DNA from: Deltaproteobacteria bacterium
GTDB lineage: Bacteria; Desulfobacterota; Desulfuromonadia; Desulfuromonadales; BM103
Direction: 5' to 3'
DNA length: 8,791 nucleotides
NCBI GenBank assembly: GCA_024636215.1
Contig: JAGXHL010000040.1
Location: 1 to 8,791 of the forward strand
Position numbers and translations under genes: made by a program. Below are positions 1 through 6,255 of this stretch, piece after piece. A model generated the notes under the pieces. It searched no databases. It was not told the origin of the DNA and saw nothing but the letters and a program-made list of their open reading frames with translations. Numbering within the stretch: the first letter of the stretch is position 1; each line of letters begins with the position of its first letter.

Positions 1-809
1 ATGGTTTCAAAAATAACACTGCCGCCGATCAGACCGGGAACAGACAGGCCAAGGATGGTGATAACCGGCAGCAGGGCATTCCGCAGGGCGTGCTTGTAGA
101 TCACAGTCCTTTCCGATAAGCCTTTGGCACGTGCCGTGAGAATATAATCCTGGCGTATCACTTCGAGCATATTGGAGCGCATGTAACGCGAAAAGCCTGC
201 CAAACCACCGAAAGCTGAAACAAAGACCGGCATAATCAGGTGATGGACGATATCCCAGAACTGTCTTGCCGGACTCAGGTAATCGTAGCCGATCGATTTC
301 AGTCCGGCTACCGGGAAGATTCCCAGGCGCACACCAAAATAATCCATCATCAGCAGCGCCAGCCAGAAAGACGGCATGGCGAAACCGAGAAAAACAAAAA
401 TCGTCGTACCACGATCAAACGCACTGTTGCGACGTACCGCGGAAAGGATGCCGATCGGCACGGCAACAACCAGGATCACAACAATGGATAAGACGTTGAT
501 TAGAATGGTTATCGGCATGCGTTCGCTGATTTTTTCCAGAACCGGCCGGTTGTCCTGAGAAAAAGAATCGCCGAAATCAAGCGTAACGATTTGTTTCATC
601 CACAAGCCATATTGAACATACAACGGCTTGTCAAGGTTATAGCGCTCGCGCAAACGATCCCGCATGTCGACGCTCGATTTCGGATTGAGGTCGGTCTGCA
701 TATCAGTCGGCTCGCCGGGAGCCAGGTGGATGACAATAAAGCTGATCAGGGTAATACCGATCAACAGTGGAATCATCATGATCAGTCTTTTCGTGAGATA
801 AGCAAGCAT
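1..809 (-). CDS. ABC transporter permease, DppB/OppB type (3' end beyond window)
   Basis: Inner-membrane permease subunit of an Opp/Dpp-type (peptide/nickel family) ABC importer. The visible 269 residues start with [10 protein letters not shown] and a first membrane helix at about 9-29. A periplasmic segment with [15 protein letters not shown] (about 54-68) follows, typical of DppB-like proteins, then hydrophobic segments near 100-122, 134-157 and 188-206. The cytoplasmic EAA loop that contacts the ATPase is at about 216-248 ([15 protein letters not shown], then [10 protein letters not shown]). Family members are usually 300-340 residues, so roughly the last 40-70 are outside the window. The ATG at 809-807 is preceded by only a weak purine stretch (AAGAGAAAAC). 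The gene lies 140 nt downstream of the substrate-binding protein gene on the same strand, so the two very likely form one importer; the second permease and ATPases would be expected beyond position 1. The substrate is not determined by sequence. Family assignment is sure. Confidence 0.95.
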   Translation of the reverse strand, partial: MLAYLTKRLIMMIPLLIGITLISFIVIHLAPGEPTDMQTDLNPKSSVDMRDRLRERYNLDKPLYVQYGLWMKQIVTLDFGDSFSQDNRPVLEKISERMPITILINVLSIVVILVVAVPIGILSAVRRNSAFDRGTTIFVFLGFAMPSFWLALLMMDYFGVRLGIFPVAGLKSIGYDYLSPARQFWDIVHHLIMPVFVSAFGGLAGFSRYMRSNMLEVIRQDYILTARAKGLSERTVIYKHALRNALLPVITILGLSVPGLIGGSVIFET

Positions 810-845
810 GGTTTTCTCTTATTGAGGGCTTAGCCATCCCGTGTG

Positions 846-862
846 TTTTTGCGAGTGCATCA
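846..862 (-). repeat. 17-nt direct repeat, copy 2 (permease side)
   Basis: On the minus strand this reads TGATGCACTCGCAAAAA. It differs at one base from the copy at 928-944 (TGATACACTCGCAAAAA). The two copies lie 82 nt apart start to start in the 140-nt gap between the binding-protein and permease genes. The function is unknown; it may be a dispersed intergenic repeat or a binding site. Confidence 0.6.
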
Positions 863-892
863 TCTTATTGACTTCCGCAGTAAATAGACACC

Positions 893-935
893 AAAAAATC
901 GGAACGCAAAAGCCAGAGACGTCGGACTTTTTGCG
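893..935 (-). terminator. Imperfect hairpin with downstream T-run between binding-protein and permease genes
   Basis: On the minus-strand transcript CGCAAAAAGTCC (935-924) can pair with GGCTTTTGCG (914-905). This gives about ten pairs, including one G-U and one bulged A, with a loop of about nine or ten bases. A run of six T follows at 898-893, six bases past the stem. The stem is A/T-rich and the T-run is not adjacent, so this is a poor intrinsic terminator. It may act as a partial terminator or as an RNA 3'-end stabiliser that keeps binding-protein mRNA in excess over permease mRNA, a common pattern in ABC importer operons. That role is inferred. Confidence 0.35.
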
Positions 936-944
936 AGTGTATCA
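928..944 (-). repeat. 17-nt direct repeat, copy 1 (just after the binding-protein stop)
   Basis: The minus strand reads TGATACACTCGCAAAAA, starting five bases after the stop codon of the binding-protein gene. It matches 16 of 17 bases of the copy at 846-862. Its CGCAAAAA end is also the 5' arm of the hairpin at 905-935, so repeat and hairpin may belong to one element. Confidence 0.6.
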
Positions 945-949
945 ACGTT

Positions 950-2560
950 TCAGCGAGTATATTTCTGTTCGCTCTTCGGCACATACCATTCGATAAAGTT
1001 ATAGGTAATCCCGGCCGGTGCCGTCTCTATCCCACGAAAGCGTTTGGCCACGGCCGGCAGGGCTTCACCAACATAAAGAAACGTATAGGGCTGCTCCTCG
1101 GCAAGGATTTCCTGAAAACGATCATAGATCTGCTTGCGCTCTGCCTGGTCAAACGTTCGCCGGCCTTTTTCCAGCAGCTCGTCGACTTCCGGATTGCCGT
1201 ACTTGACGAAATTCAGTTCGCGCGGCGCCGTTTTGCTGGAGTGCCAGATATTAAACTGATCCGGTTCCGGACCACCGGTCCAGCCGAGGATGGTTGCATC
1301 GAAGTTTCCCGTAAAGATAAACTCTTTGAGGAAGGTCGCCCATTCGACAACCCGGATCTCAACGGCAATGCCAACTTCCTTGAGACGCCTTTGAATAATC
1401 TCAGCCGTCTTCGATCGCAGGTCGTTGCCCTGGTTGGTAACAATCGTAAAAGCCAGTTTCTCGCCGGCTTTATCCAGAACGCCATCGCCATTACTGTCAA
1501 TCCAGCCGGCCTCGGCAAGCAACGACCGCGACAGTTCAGGGTTGTATGGATAACGCTTCACCTTGGCATTGTAGACCCAGGTATCCGGCTTATAGGGTCC
1601 GGTTGCGGCCTGGCCCAGCCCAAGCAGAACACCATCGATGAGCTCCTGCTTGTTGATCGCGTGAGAGATGGCCTGACGGACGCGTTTATCCTGAAAGAGC
1701 GGTTTCGTCAGATTGTAACCGAGATAGGTGTAGCTGAACGACAGGTAGCGATACTTGTTGAAGTTGCGGGTAAAAGCCGGGGTGTCAGTCTGGGTCTGGT
1801 ACTGTATCGGAGTTAAACCCATGAAATCGAGGCCACCCGATTGCAACTCGAGAAATTGCGTTGAGCTGTCAGGAATCACCCGGTAGACGACACGGTGAAT
1901 ATAGGGTTGACCTTCAAAGTAGTTTGGATTGGCTAACAGCTCCACTTTTTCACCGGCATCCCATTTGACAAACATGTACGGCCCGGTGCCGATCGGGCTG
2001 CGTGAAAGAGGGCTTTTCGAGACATCCTGATCTTCGAGAAGATGCTTGGGATGCATCGCGGTCCCCCAACTTTCCAGAGCCGGAGCATAAGGTTTTTCAT
2101 AAGTAACACGGAAGGTGTAGGGATCGACGGCCTCCGCCCTGGCAACCTGCAGGAAATCCTCGGCATATGAGGTCGGCACATCGGGGTTGATGTACATCTG
2201 GTAGGTGAAAAGAACATCGGCACTGGTGAATGGGGCACCATCATGCCAGGTCACATCTTTGCGCAGATGGAAGGTAAAGGTCAGGTTATCCTCCGAGATC
2301 TCCCAGGTTTCGGCCAATTCGCCTTCGAGTTGTAAATTTTTGTCGTAGCGTATCAGACCGTTATAAACCAGACGGTTAATATCACTTGAGGCCGAGTCGG
2401 ATGACAGCACCGGCAACAGGTTGTTCGGTTCGCCGATCGACGCCTCGATGAAGGTGTCACCATGGACCGGCTTCGCCGCATCACCTTCAGCCGGGATCAC
2501 CGCCTGCTGCTTTTCGCAGCCGGCCAGTAGACACAACAGAACAAACAGGAGAAATCTCAC
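950..2560 (-). CDS. ABC transporter substrate-binding lipoprotein, SBP_bac_5 (DppA/OppA/NikA) family
   Basis: Extracytoplasmic solute-binding protein of a peptide/nickel-type ABC importer; it captures the ligand and delivers it to the permease encoded next. It has 536 residues, the usual size. A short lipoprotein signal ends in lipobox LAGC with lipidated Cys15, so the protein is membrane-anchored. The SBP_bac_5 signature is at about 97-121 (FHLRKDVTWHDGAPFTSADV), preceded by NRLVYNGLIRYDKNLQLEGELAETWE at about 62-87. Later family landmarks are the VRQAISHAINKQELIDGV segment, an AGW segment before an acidic DSNGDGVLD loop, and the closing NFIEWYVPK. The start is GTG at 2560-2558, supported by a strong AAGGAG six bases upstream. 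The acidic DSNGDGVLD loop resembles a calcium-binding loop and occurs in many relatives. The gene lies 88 nt after a LolB-like lipoprotein gene and 140 nt before the permease gene. The ligand cannot be told; oligopeptide is the default guess. Confidence 0.95.
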   Translation of the reverse strand: MRFLLFVLLCLLAGCEKQQAVIPAEGDAAKPVHGDTFIEASIGEPNNLLPVLSSDSASSDINRLVYNGLIRYDKNLQLEGELAETWEISEDNLTFTFHLRKDVTWHDGAPFTSADVLFTYQMYINPDVPTSYAEDFLQVARAEAVDPYTFRVTYEKPYAPALESWGTAMHPKHLLEDQDVSKSPLSRSPIGTGPYMFVKWDAGEKVELLANPNYFEGQPYIHRVVYRVIPDSSTQFLELQSGGLDFMGLTPIQYQTQTDTPAFTRNFNKYRYLSFSYTYLGYNLTKPLFQDKRVRQAISHAINKQELIDGVLLGLGQAATGPYKPDTWVYNAKVKRYPYNPELSRSLLAEAGWIDSNGDGVLDKAGEKLAFTIVTNQGNDLRSKTAEIIQRRLKEVGIAVEIRVVEWATFLKEFIFTGNFDATILGWTGGPEPDQFNIWHSSKTAPRELNFVKYGNPEVDELLEKGRRTFDQAERKQIYDRFQEILAEEQPYTFLYVGEALPAVAKRFRGIETAPAGITYNFIEWYVPKSEQKYTR

Positions 2561-2563
2561 AAG

Positions 2564-2613
2564 GGACTCCTTTGTGAAGCCGGACCATCATAACGCTCTG
2601 TTTTCAGGAGTCC
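2564..2613 (-). promoter_or_regulatory. Possible RBS-sequestering stem in the leader of the substrate-binding protein gene
   Basis: In the minus-strand mRNA GGACTCCT (2613-2606) is perfectly complementary to AGGAGTCC (2571-2564), with 34 bases between. The 3' arm covers AGGAG of the Shine-Dalgarno. If formed, the stem would hide the ribosome site in the 88-nt gap between the LolB-like gene and the binding-protein gene. The complementarity is seen; a regulatory role is inference, and the long loop makes the stem only moderately stable. Confidence 0.4.
2567..2572 (-). promoter_or_regulatory. Shine-Dalgarno of the substrate-binding protein gene
   Basis: AAGGAG on the minus strand, six bases before the GTG at 2560-2558. 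It decides this non-ATG start, which is also the one giving a proper lipoprotein signal. Five of its six bases lie in the 3' arm of an 8-bp inverted repeat (2564-2571 with 2606-2613). Confidence 0.85.
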
Positions 2614-2648
2614 AGGGACAGCTGCAGCGTCGGGACAGTCGCCTCACA

Positions 2649-3443
2649 CTATAATTCGTCTAATGAAATAACCGTTACACCCGCCGGGGGTGTGAGTTGA
2701 AAGATACCGGAACGCAATACGCCATTGGTTTCAAGGTCCGTAAATTCGAGACTGGCAGTGCTCTTCTGCTCAGGAATTTCAATCCTGAAGAAATGCGGGA
2801 AGCTGAGCCCTCCCTCTGCGAAATTTCCGTAAGCAATCTTCATGAGCAGGTTGTCGCGATCGAAATAACTCACCTCAACAAGCTGACGCAAAGGATTAAA
2901 GATCAATTCCTGACGATGCGGCGAGCCGTTGCGTAGCAGCAGCCAGCCGCCCTCCTGAAGTTCAAAAGCCTCTTCACTCCAGGCATTTATCATCGGCGGC
3001 TGGTAGAGCAGAACACGGACCAGATCATCCGGGCGCAAGGGGATACGTACAAATCGGCCGAGATTTTCCGGTGTCGCTGCTCCAGTGTAATAGAGGTTCT
3101 GAGAAGGCAGCAAGATCCCGAGCTTGTCACCGTCAGCTGCCAGCAACAGCAAGGGCGAGCCGAAAGGGCTCAAGGTTTCGGCGCGCAGTCGATTCGGCTT
3201 TTCGGCCAGGATGACCTGGGTGCCGTTCATTGTATTGTCGGGCGTGCGCACCTTAACCCTGGCCAGCCCTTGTACTGTAGAAATCCGGGCAGAGCTCGCA
3301 GACCACTCCTGCATGAGCCCGGCGGCAAAGCTTTGGCTTACCTGCTCGCCAACCTGCTTTGGACGAACCGGGGCGCAGGCAGCCAGCAGGGCCATGAGGA
3401 CGACACTTAACAACAGTGTAAAAAAAGAGGCATAATGTGACAC
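2649..3443 (-). CDS. LolB/DUF4292-like lipoprotein
   Basis: Predicted outer-membrane-type lipoprotein of 264 residues. The signal peptide (about 1-22) has a long hydrophobic core and ends in lipobox LAAC with Cys23; the residue after Cys is Ala, not the Asp that retains lipoproteins in the inner membrane of enterobacteria. After a helical linker, residues from about 55 (STVQGLARVKVRTPD) run as alternating beta strands: GTQVILAEKPNRLRAETLSPFG at about 74-95, then LLLAADGDKLGILLPSQNLYYTG. This resembles the half-barrel of LolB and DUF4292 proteins, which bind lipids or lipidated partners. The start is GTG at 3443-3441 with AAAGG eight bases upstream; it lies 11 nt after the TPR gene stop, so the two genes are almost certainly co-transcribed and probably translationally coupled. 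The pairing suggests a cell-envelope role, for example lipoprotein or polymer handling. The exact function is unknown; family placement is from fold-like sequence pattern only. Confidence 0.85.
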   Translation of the reverse strand: MSHYASFFTLLLSVVLMALLAACAPVRPKQVGEQVSQSFAAGLMQEWSASSARISTVQGLARVKVRTPDNTMNGTQVILAEKPNRLRAETLSPFGSPLLLLAADGDKLGILLPSQNLYYTGAATPENLGRFVRIPLRPDDLVRVLLYQPPMINAWSEEAFELQEGGWLLLRNGSPHRQELIFNPLRQLVEVSYFDRDNLLMKIAYGNFAEGGLSFPHFFRIEIPEQKSTASLEFTDLETNGVLRSGIFQLTPPAGVTVISLDEL

Positions 3444-3454
3444 AGGCCGAACCT

Positions 3455-5173
3455 TTACAGAGTATCTGCAAGCTTTTCAAGCTTGCTGCGAAGATCGAGA
3501 TTGTCAGGCTGAAGGTGGAGTGCCTTTTCAAAGGCGGCGCGCGCCTCATCCAGGTTATTCAGCGCAAGATGAATATCGCCAAGATGCTCAAGAATGACAG
3601 CATCTTCGGCAAGTTTGCGGCTGGCTTCCTCTGTGACCTTGAGAGCTTCAACCAAACGACCCAATCGATAATAGACCCAACCCAGAGTATCCAGAATATG
3701 CGGTGCGGGTTTTAACTTTATGGCACGTTCGGCGTAAATCAATGCTTCATCGAGGTCGCGATTGTCAACAGCCAGCGCATAGGCAAGAAAGTTCAGGGCT
3801 TCAGCATGTTCATCATCAACAGCAAGCAGATCCCTTGCTGCCTGCATGGCCTCTGCATGCTGTCCGCTACGCTCCAGAATCAGCGTTCTCTGATAAAGCA
3901 GATCGATATTATCCGGGTAAAGTTCAACACCACGCTCGACCGTAGCGAGCGCTTGCCCATACTGTCCATCGGCCATGTAGAGTGATCCCAGATAGTTGAA
4001 AACTTGCGGTCGCGGTTGCCCCTCGGCCATTCTCGATTCGAACAGCATGATCGCTTCGCTGATGCGCCCGGTTTGCAGATAGATGTAGCCGATATGGGAC
4101 AAGGCATCGTCATAAAGAGCGGACTCCTTGTCAATGCCAAGAAAAGCTTCAAGCGCCGGTTGCCACTCGGACTGGCTTTCGTAGGCCGTACCCAAGTAAT
4201 AGCGGGCCGGTTCGAGATCCGGTTTCAAATCGAGAATCGTATTGAAGGTTGAGATAGCGTCTGACCAGCGCTGCTGTTCCAGAAAGATCAGCCCCATCTT
4301 GCGACGCGCATCAAAATCTTCGGGCTTGAGCTCAACGATAATGTTGAGCTCTTCCAGGGCATCGCCATAGCGTTTCATACCGACATAGATACGCGCAAGG
4401 TGATGACGCAAAGTAAAATCGAGCGGACGCTGCTTAAGAACATCGGCAAAAACATCCAGCGCGTTCTGCCACTCTTTGAGCTCTTCATAGAGGAGACCAA
4501 GCTCCAGGTATGCCTGATCCATACCTGGATAACGACGAATCAGATCTCGATATTGCTCCACCGCCAGAAGATGCAAACCGGTCTCTCGATAGAGACGTGC
4601 CATCGCCAGGCGTCCGGACATGGAATCCGGAAAACGTTTCAACAATTCTTTCAGTTGTTCTGCAGCAAGATCAACGTCTCCGACACGCACAAGCGCTATG
4701 GCCAGATGCAGACGGACCTCTTCATTATCCGGATCGAGTTCCAGTGCGTGACGGAAATAGGGTATGGCCTTATCCGCTTGACGGTTGCTGAAATAGGCAT
4801 TGGCCAGGATCAAGTTGGCCTTCATGGAGTCCGGATTGCGCAACAGACTGTCTTCAACAGTTCGTATGGCGTTCTCCGGCTGATCAATAGCGATATAGAG
4901 TTCAGCGAGTTCAAAGCTTAAGTCTTCGTCGCCGGGATCATAATCAATGGCCTTGCGATAGGCTTCAAGAGCAGCGTCATGATCACCCTCGTTCAGCAAC
5001 ATGCGCGCACGCGCGTAATGAAAGTATGCGTTCGCTTGAGGTTCGTTCAGCCGAGAGACATAGGGCGCCTCATTCGCGGCGCCTTCCAGGATGTCACCCT
5101 GGACATCGGCAGTCACACAACCACTCAACAAGAGGGCCAGCAGAAGAGTAATTTGACAGCGGAGCAAAGGCAT
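3455..5173 (-). CDS. TPR-repeat lipoprotein (about 15 tetratricopeptide repeats)
   Basis: Envelope lipoprotein of 572 residues made almost wholly of TPR helices, a protein-protein interaction scaffold. The signal MPLLRCQITLLLALLLSGC has its lipid-bearing Cys at residue 19. From about residue 48 to the end the sequence is a run of roughly 15 units of about 34 residues, with the typical small/large residue pattern and the D/N-P turn (for example AIDYDPGDEDL, ALELDPDNEEV, ALHLQPDNLDL). The open frame continues upstream to a TTG at 5236, but that would put 21 polar residues before the signal peptide, and a promoter-like sequence lies inside the extra part, so the ATG at 5173-5171 is chosen. No good Shine-Dalgarno is visible before it. 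It is the first gene of the leftward unit, 11 nt before the LolB-like gene. A similar TPR plus small-lipoprotein pairing occurs in related bacteria (recollection). The partner and process are unknown. Confidence 0.92.
   Translation of the reverse strand: MPLLRCQITLLLALLLSGCVTADVQGDILEGAANEAPYVSRLNEPQANAYFHYARARMLLNEGDHDAALEAYRKAIDYDPGDEDLSFELAELYIAIDQPENAIRTVEDSLLRNPDSMKANLILANAYFSNRQADKAIPYFRHALELDPDNEEVRLHLAIALVRVGDVDLAAEQLKELLKRFPDSMSGRLAMARLYRETGLHLLAVEQYRDLIRRYPGMDQAYLELGLLYEELKEWQNALDVFADVLKQRPLDFTLRHHLARIYVGMKRYGDALEELNIIVELKPEDFDARRKMGLIFLEQQRWSDAISTFNTILDLKPDLEPARYYLGTAYESQSEWQPALEAFLGIDKESALYDDALSHIGYIYLQTGRISEAIMLFESRMAEGQPRPQVFNYLGSLYMADGQYGQALATVERGVELYPDNIDLLYQRTLILERSGQHAEAMQAARDLLAVDDEHAEALNFLAYALAVDNRDLDEALIYAERAIKLKPAPHILDTLGWVYYRLGRLVEALKVTEEASRKLAEDAVILEHLGDIHLALNNLDEARAAFEKALHLQPDNLDLRSKLEKLADTL
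3468..3486 (-). other. Perfect 8-bp hairpin at the 3' end of the TPR gene
   Basis: GCAAGCTT and AAGCTTGC are separated by three bases (GAA on the minus strand), ending 11 bases before the stop codon and about 25 bases before the GTG of the next gene. In RNA this is a tight stem-loop close to the ribosome-binding region of the LolB-like gene. It also encodes the repeated KLEKLA residues, so it may be a by-product of coding. Confidence 0.5.
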
Positions 5174-5194
5174 AGAAGGTCCGTTATGAGGGGA

Positions 5195-5223
5195 ATGATT
5201 CCAAATAAAGGTAGCACAGTCAA
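5195..5223 (-). promoter_or_regulatory. Candidate sigma70 promoter for the leftward TPR-lipoprotein-ABC unit
   Basis: On the minus strand TTGACT (5223-5218) is followed after exactly 17 bases by AATCAT (5200-5195), which matches 5/6 and 4/6 of consensus. The -10 box lies 21 bases before the ATG at 5173. A second TTGAC (TTGACC, 5236-5231) with TACCTT (5213-5208) at 17 bases is a weaker overlapping alternative. Either would place the start point inside the extended open frame, which supports the shorter TPR protein. Confidence 0.5.
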
Positions 5224-5261
5224 CCTGTATGGTCAATCAGACTGCCCCCTCCAGCACAAGC

Positions 5262-5289
5262 TTTACATGCATATATCTTCTGATAATCT
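5262..5289 (+). promoter_or_regulatory. Weak promoter-like sequence facing the pseudogene
   Basis: TTTACA and TAATCT are separated by 16 bases in the divergent intergenic region, in an A/T-rich patch. The -35 is good and the -10 is poor. It could be the old promoter of the gene now decayed at 5401-5989. The rest of 5224-5400 shows no gene that I can support. Confidence 0.25.
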
Positions 5290-5908
5290 TTAAGAAAATT
5301 TTGCTGTGAGCGACTTGGCCAGTGATCGCCACACCAACGTATTCTGGACTGTTGTAATTCGCTTTTATGCAAACGCATTTCTGACGGTCGCATAACTGCC
5401 ATGGACCAACTTCATCCACAATTGCTGGAACCTTCTGCCTATCCGGAAGCGACTCAAGCCGTCGACTTCAGCCATGGCGACCTTCATACAGCGAACATCT
5501 GCATGACTGATCCGATCTGCATTTACGACTGCATCGAATTCAATCGTCGTTACCGGGTTGCCGACATTATTGCCGATCTGGCCTTTCTGCTCATGGATCT
5601 CGAATTCCGCGGCCGTCGGGATCTGGCAGAAGAACTGATGAGACAATACTGCTGCAGAGTTCATTATCAGTCAGCAAAGTGTTATTGTCGACGCATCTTT
5701 TGCAAAGGAAGATCAGCGCCAGAGATTCATCCGGCTTGCCGCGCAGGCTGGATGTCCCGTCTGGTTGCTGCACCTGGAATGCCCGGACAATGTGACATTG
5801 CAAAGGCTCGATCAACGCGTTGATGACGTTTCTGGTGGCAGAAGAGAGCTCTATTCCCGGCAGAAGGACGGCTTCAGCCCTATCCAGGCAAGAAATCATG
5901 TCGTTACT

Positions 5909-5932
5909 GTCGACAGCACCCGTGCTGTCGAC
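5909..5932. promoter_or_regulatory. Perfect 24-bp palindrome, candidate operator
   Basis: Left arm GTCGACAGCAC (5909-5919), two-base centre CC, right arm GTGCTGTCGAC (5922-5932), with no mismatch. By simple base statistics an 11-bp perfect arm pair with so short a centre is not expected in a window of this size. It directly abuts TATAAT and contains most of the -35 box and all of the spacer of the promoter at 5910-5938, a place where a dimeric repressor would block RNA polymerase. It lies inside the 3' end of the pseudogene, where coding constraint is relaxed. As RNA it would be a tight hairpin, but no T-run follows. Confidence 0.7.
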
Positions 5933-5938
5933 TATAAT
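5910..5938 (+). promoter_or_regulatory. Near-consensus sigma70 promoter for the membrane protein-symporter pair
   Basis: TCGACA (5910-5915, 5/6) and a perfect TATAAT (5933-5938) are spaced by 17 bases. Transcription would begin near 5944-5946, giving a leader of about 40 bases to the ATG at 5986, with AGGAG in it. This is the best promoter match I see in the window. It lies within pseudogene sequence and is interlocked with the palindrome. Confidence 0.65.
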
Positions 5939-5972
5939 GTGCAGTCACTTCTTTGCAGAGCATTGACCTCTC

Positions 5973-5977
5973 AGGAG
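5973..5977 (+). promoter_or_regulatory. Shine-Dalgarno of the small membrane protein gene
   Basis: AGGAG lies eight bases before the ATG at 5986. It fixes this start rather than an upstream TTG at 5953 in the same frame. Confidence 0.75.
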
Positions 5978-5985
5978 CAGTTCAC

Positions 5986-6255
5986 ATGAAATCGGCGCGT
6001 AAACTGCCATTAAAAGATGCCTGGGTCATCTGGTTTCTTCTCGGCGTGGTGATGATCAATTACCCGTTTCTGCATATTTTCAACAAAGAGGTGCTGATCT
6101 TCGGCATACCGCTGACGATCCTTTACTTCTACATCGGCTGGCCGGTTTCCATCTTCGTCATCTATCTCTTTACAGTTTATCTCGTCAGGCGCTCGCCGGA
6201 CCGTGATGCCCCCAAAAACCATCAGGAGAACGATTCGCACGGAGAAAGATCGTGA
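5986..6255 (+). CDS. Small two-helix membrane protein, DUF3311-like, symporter partner
   Basis: An 89-residue inner-membrane protein. Two hydrophobic segments are visible, about 12-30 (AWVIWFLLGVVMINYPFL) and about 45-67 (ILYFYIGWPVSIFVIYLF), joined by a short loop with FNKEVLIFGIPL. The pattern P-x-L-x-x-x-F-N then FGIPL then a W-containing second helix resembles DUF3311 proteins, which are often encoded directly upstream of sodium:solute symporters. The C-terminal 20 residues are highly charged and probably cytoplasmic. ATG at 5986 overlaps the TGA that closes the preceding pseudogene frame, and its own TGA overlaps the GTG of the symporter gene (GTGA), so the two proteins are likely made together. 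A role as accessory or small subunit of the symporter-receptor is inferred from this linkage; no enzymatic motif is seen. Confidence 0.88.
   Translation: MKSARKLPLKDAWVIWFLLGVVMINYPFLHIFNKEVLIFGIPLTILYFYIGWPVSIFVIYLFTVYLVRRSPDRDAPKNHQENDSHGERS

Larger units (their letters stand above)
5401..5989 (+). pseudogene. Remnant of a two-domain APH-like phosphotransferase / P-loop AAA kinase protein
   Basis: Two fragments in different frames match the two halves of the known COG2187-COG0645 fusion (aminoglycoside-phosphotransferase-like domain followed by a nucleoside-kinase-like P-loop domain). Fragment one (5401 to about 5640, first frame) carries SHGDLHTANIC with the Brenner motif H-G-D-x-H-x-x-N (codons 5473-5496), then IYDCIEFN with the metal-binding Asp and DLAFLLMDLEFRGR. 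Fragment two (5642-5989, second frame) carries SVIVDASF, the CPVWLLHLECP strand, LQRLDQR, and SGGRRELYSRQKDGF, which resemble the C-terminal half of the AAA kinase domain. The nucleotide-binding lobe of the APH half and the whole stretch between QY and AEF, including the Walker A loop, are absent. Intact members have around 500 residues; about 195 codons remain. No Shine-Dalgarno precedes the ATG at 5401, and frame one may reach back to 5326 without a stop. The final TGA overlaps the next ATG, suggesting former translational coupling. Confidence 0.8.

Noticed and set aside
240..833. Several plus-strand frames of 60-83 codons
   Set aside because: All lie antisense to the DppB-like permease, whose protein sequence is unmistakable over the same bases.
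1241..1816. 191-codon open frame on the plus strand
   Set aside because: It is wholly antisense to the substrate-binding protein gene, with no family features; treated as a shadow of that gene.
2029..2042. Short palindrome ATCTTC-GA-GAAGAT
   Set aside because: Six-base arms inside a conserved coding region are expected by chance.
2615..2637. Two GGGACAG direct repeats in the gap before the substrate-binding protein gene
   Set aside because: Seven bases twice within 25 is too weak to claim as a site without comparison.
4400..4921. 173-codon open frame on the plus strand
   Set aside because: It is antisense to the TPR repeats and has no recognisable domain or ribosome site.
5174..5236. N-terminal extension of the TPR protein from a TTG at 5236
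   Set aside because: It would add 21 polar residues ahead of a standard lipoprotein signal and overlaps the best promoter match; the ATG at 5173 is preferred.
5220..5419. Two overlapping 60-codon minus-strand frames in the divergent intergenic region
   Set aside because: No start signal, no similarity recognised, and one runs into the pseudogene on the other strand; likely chance.
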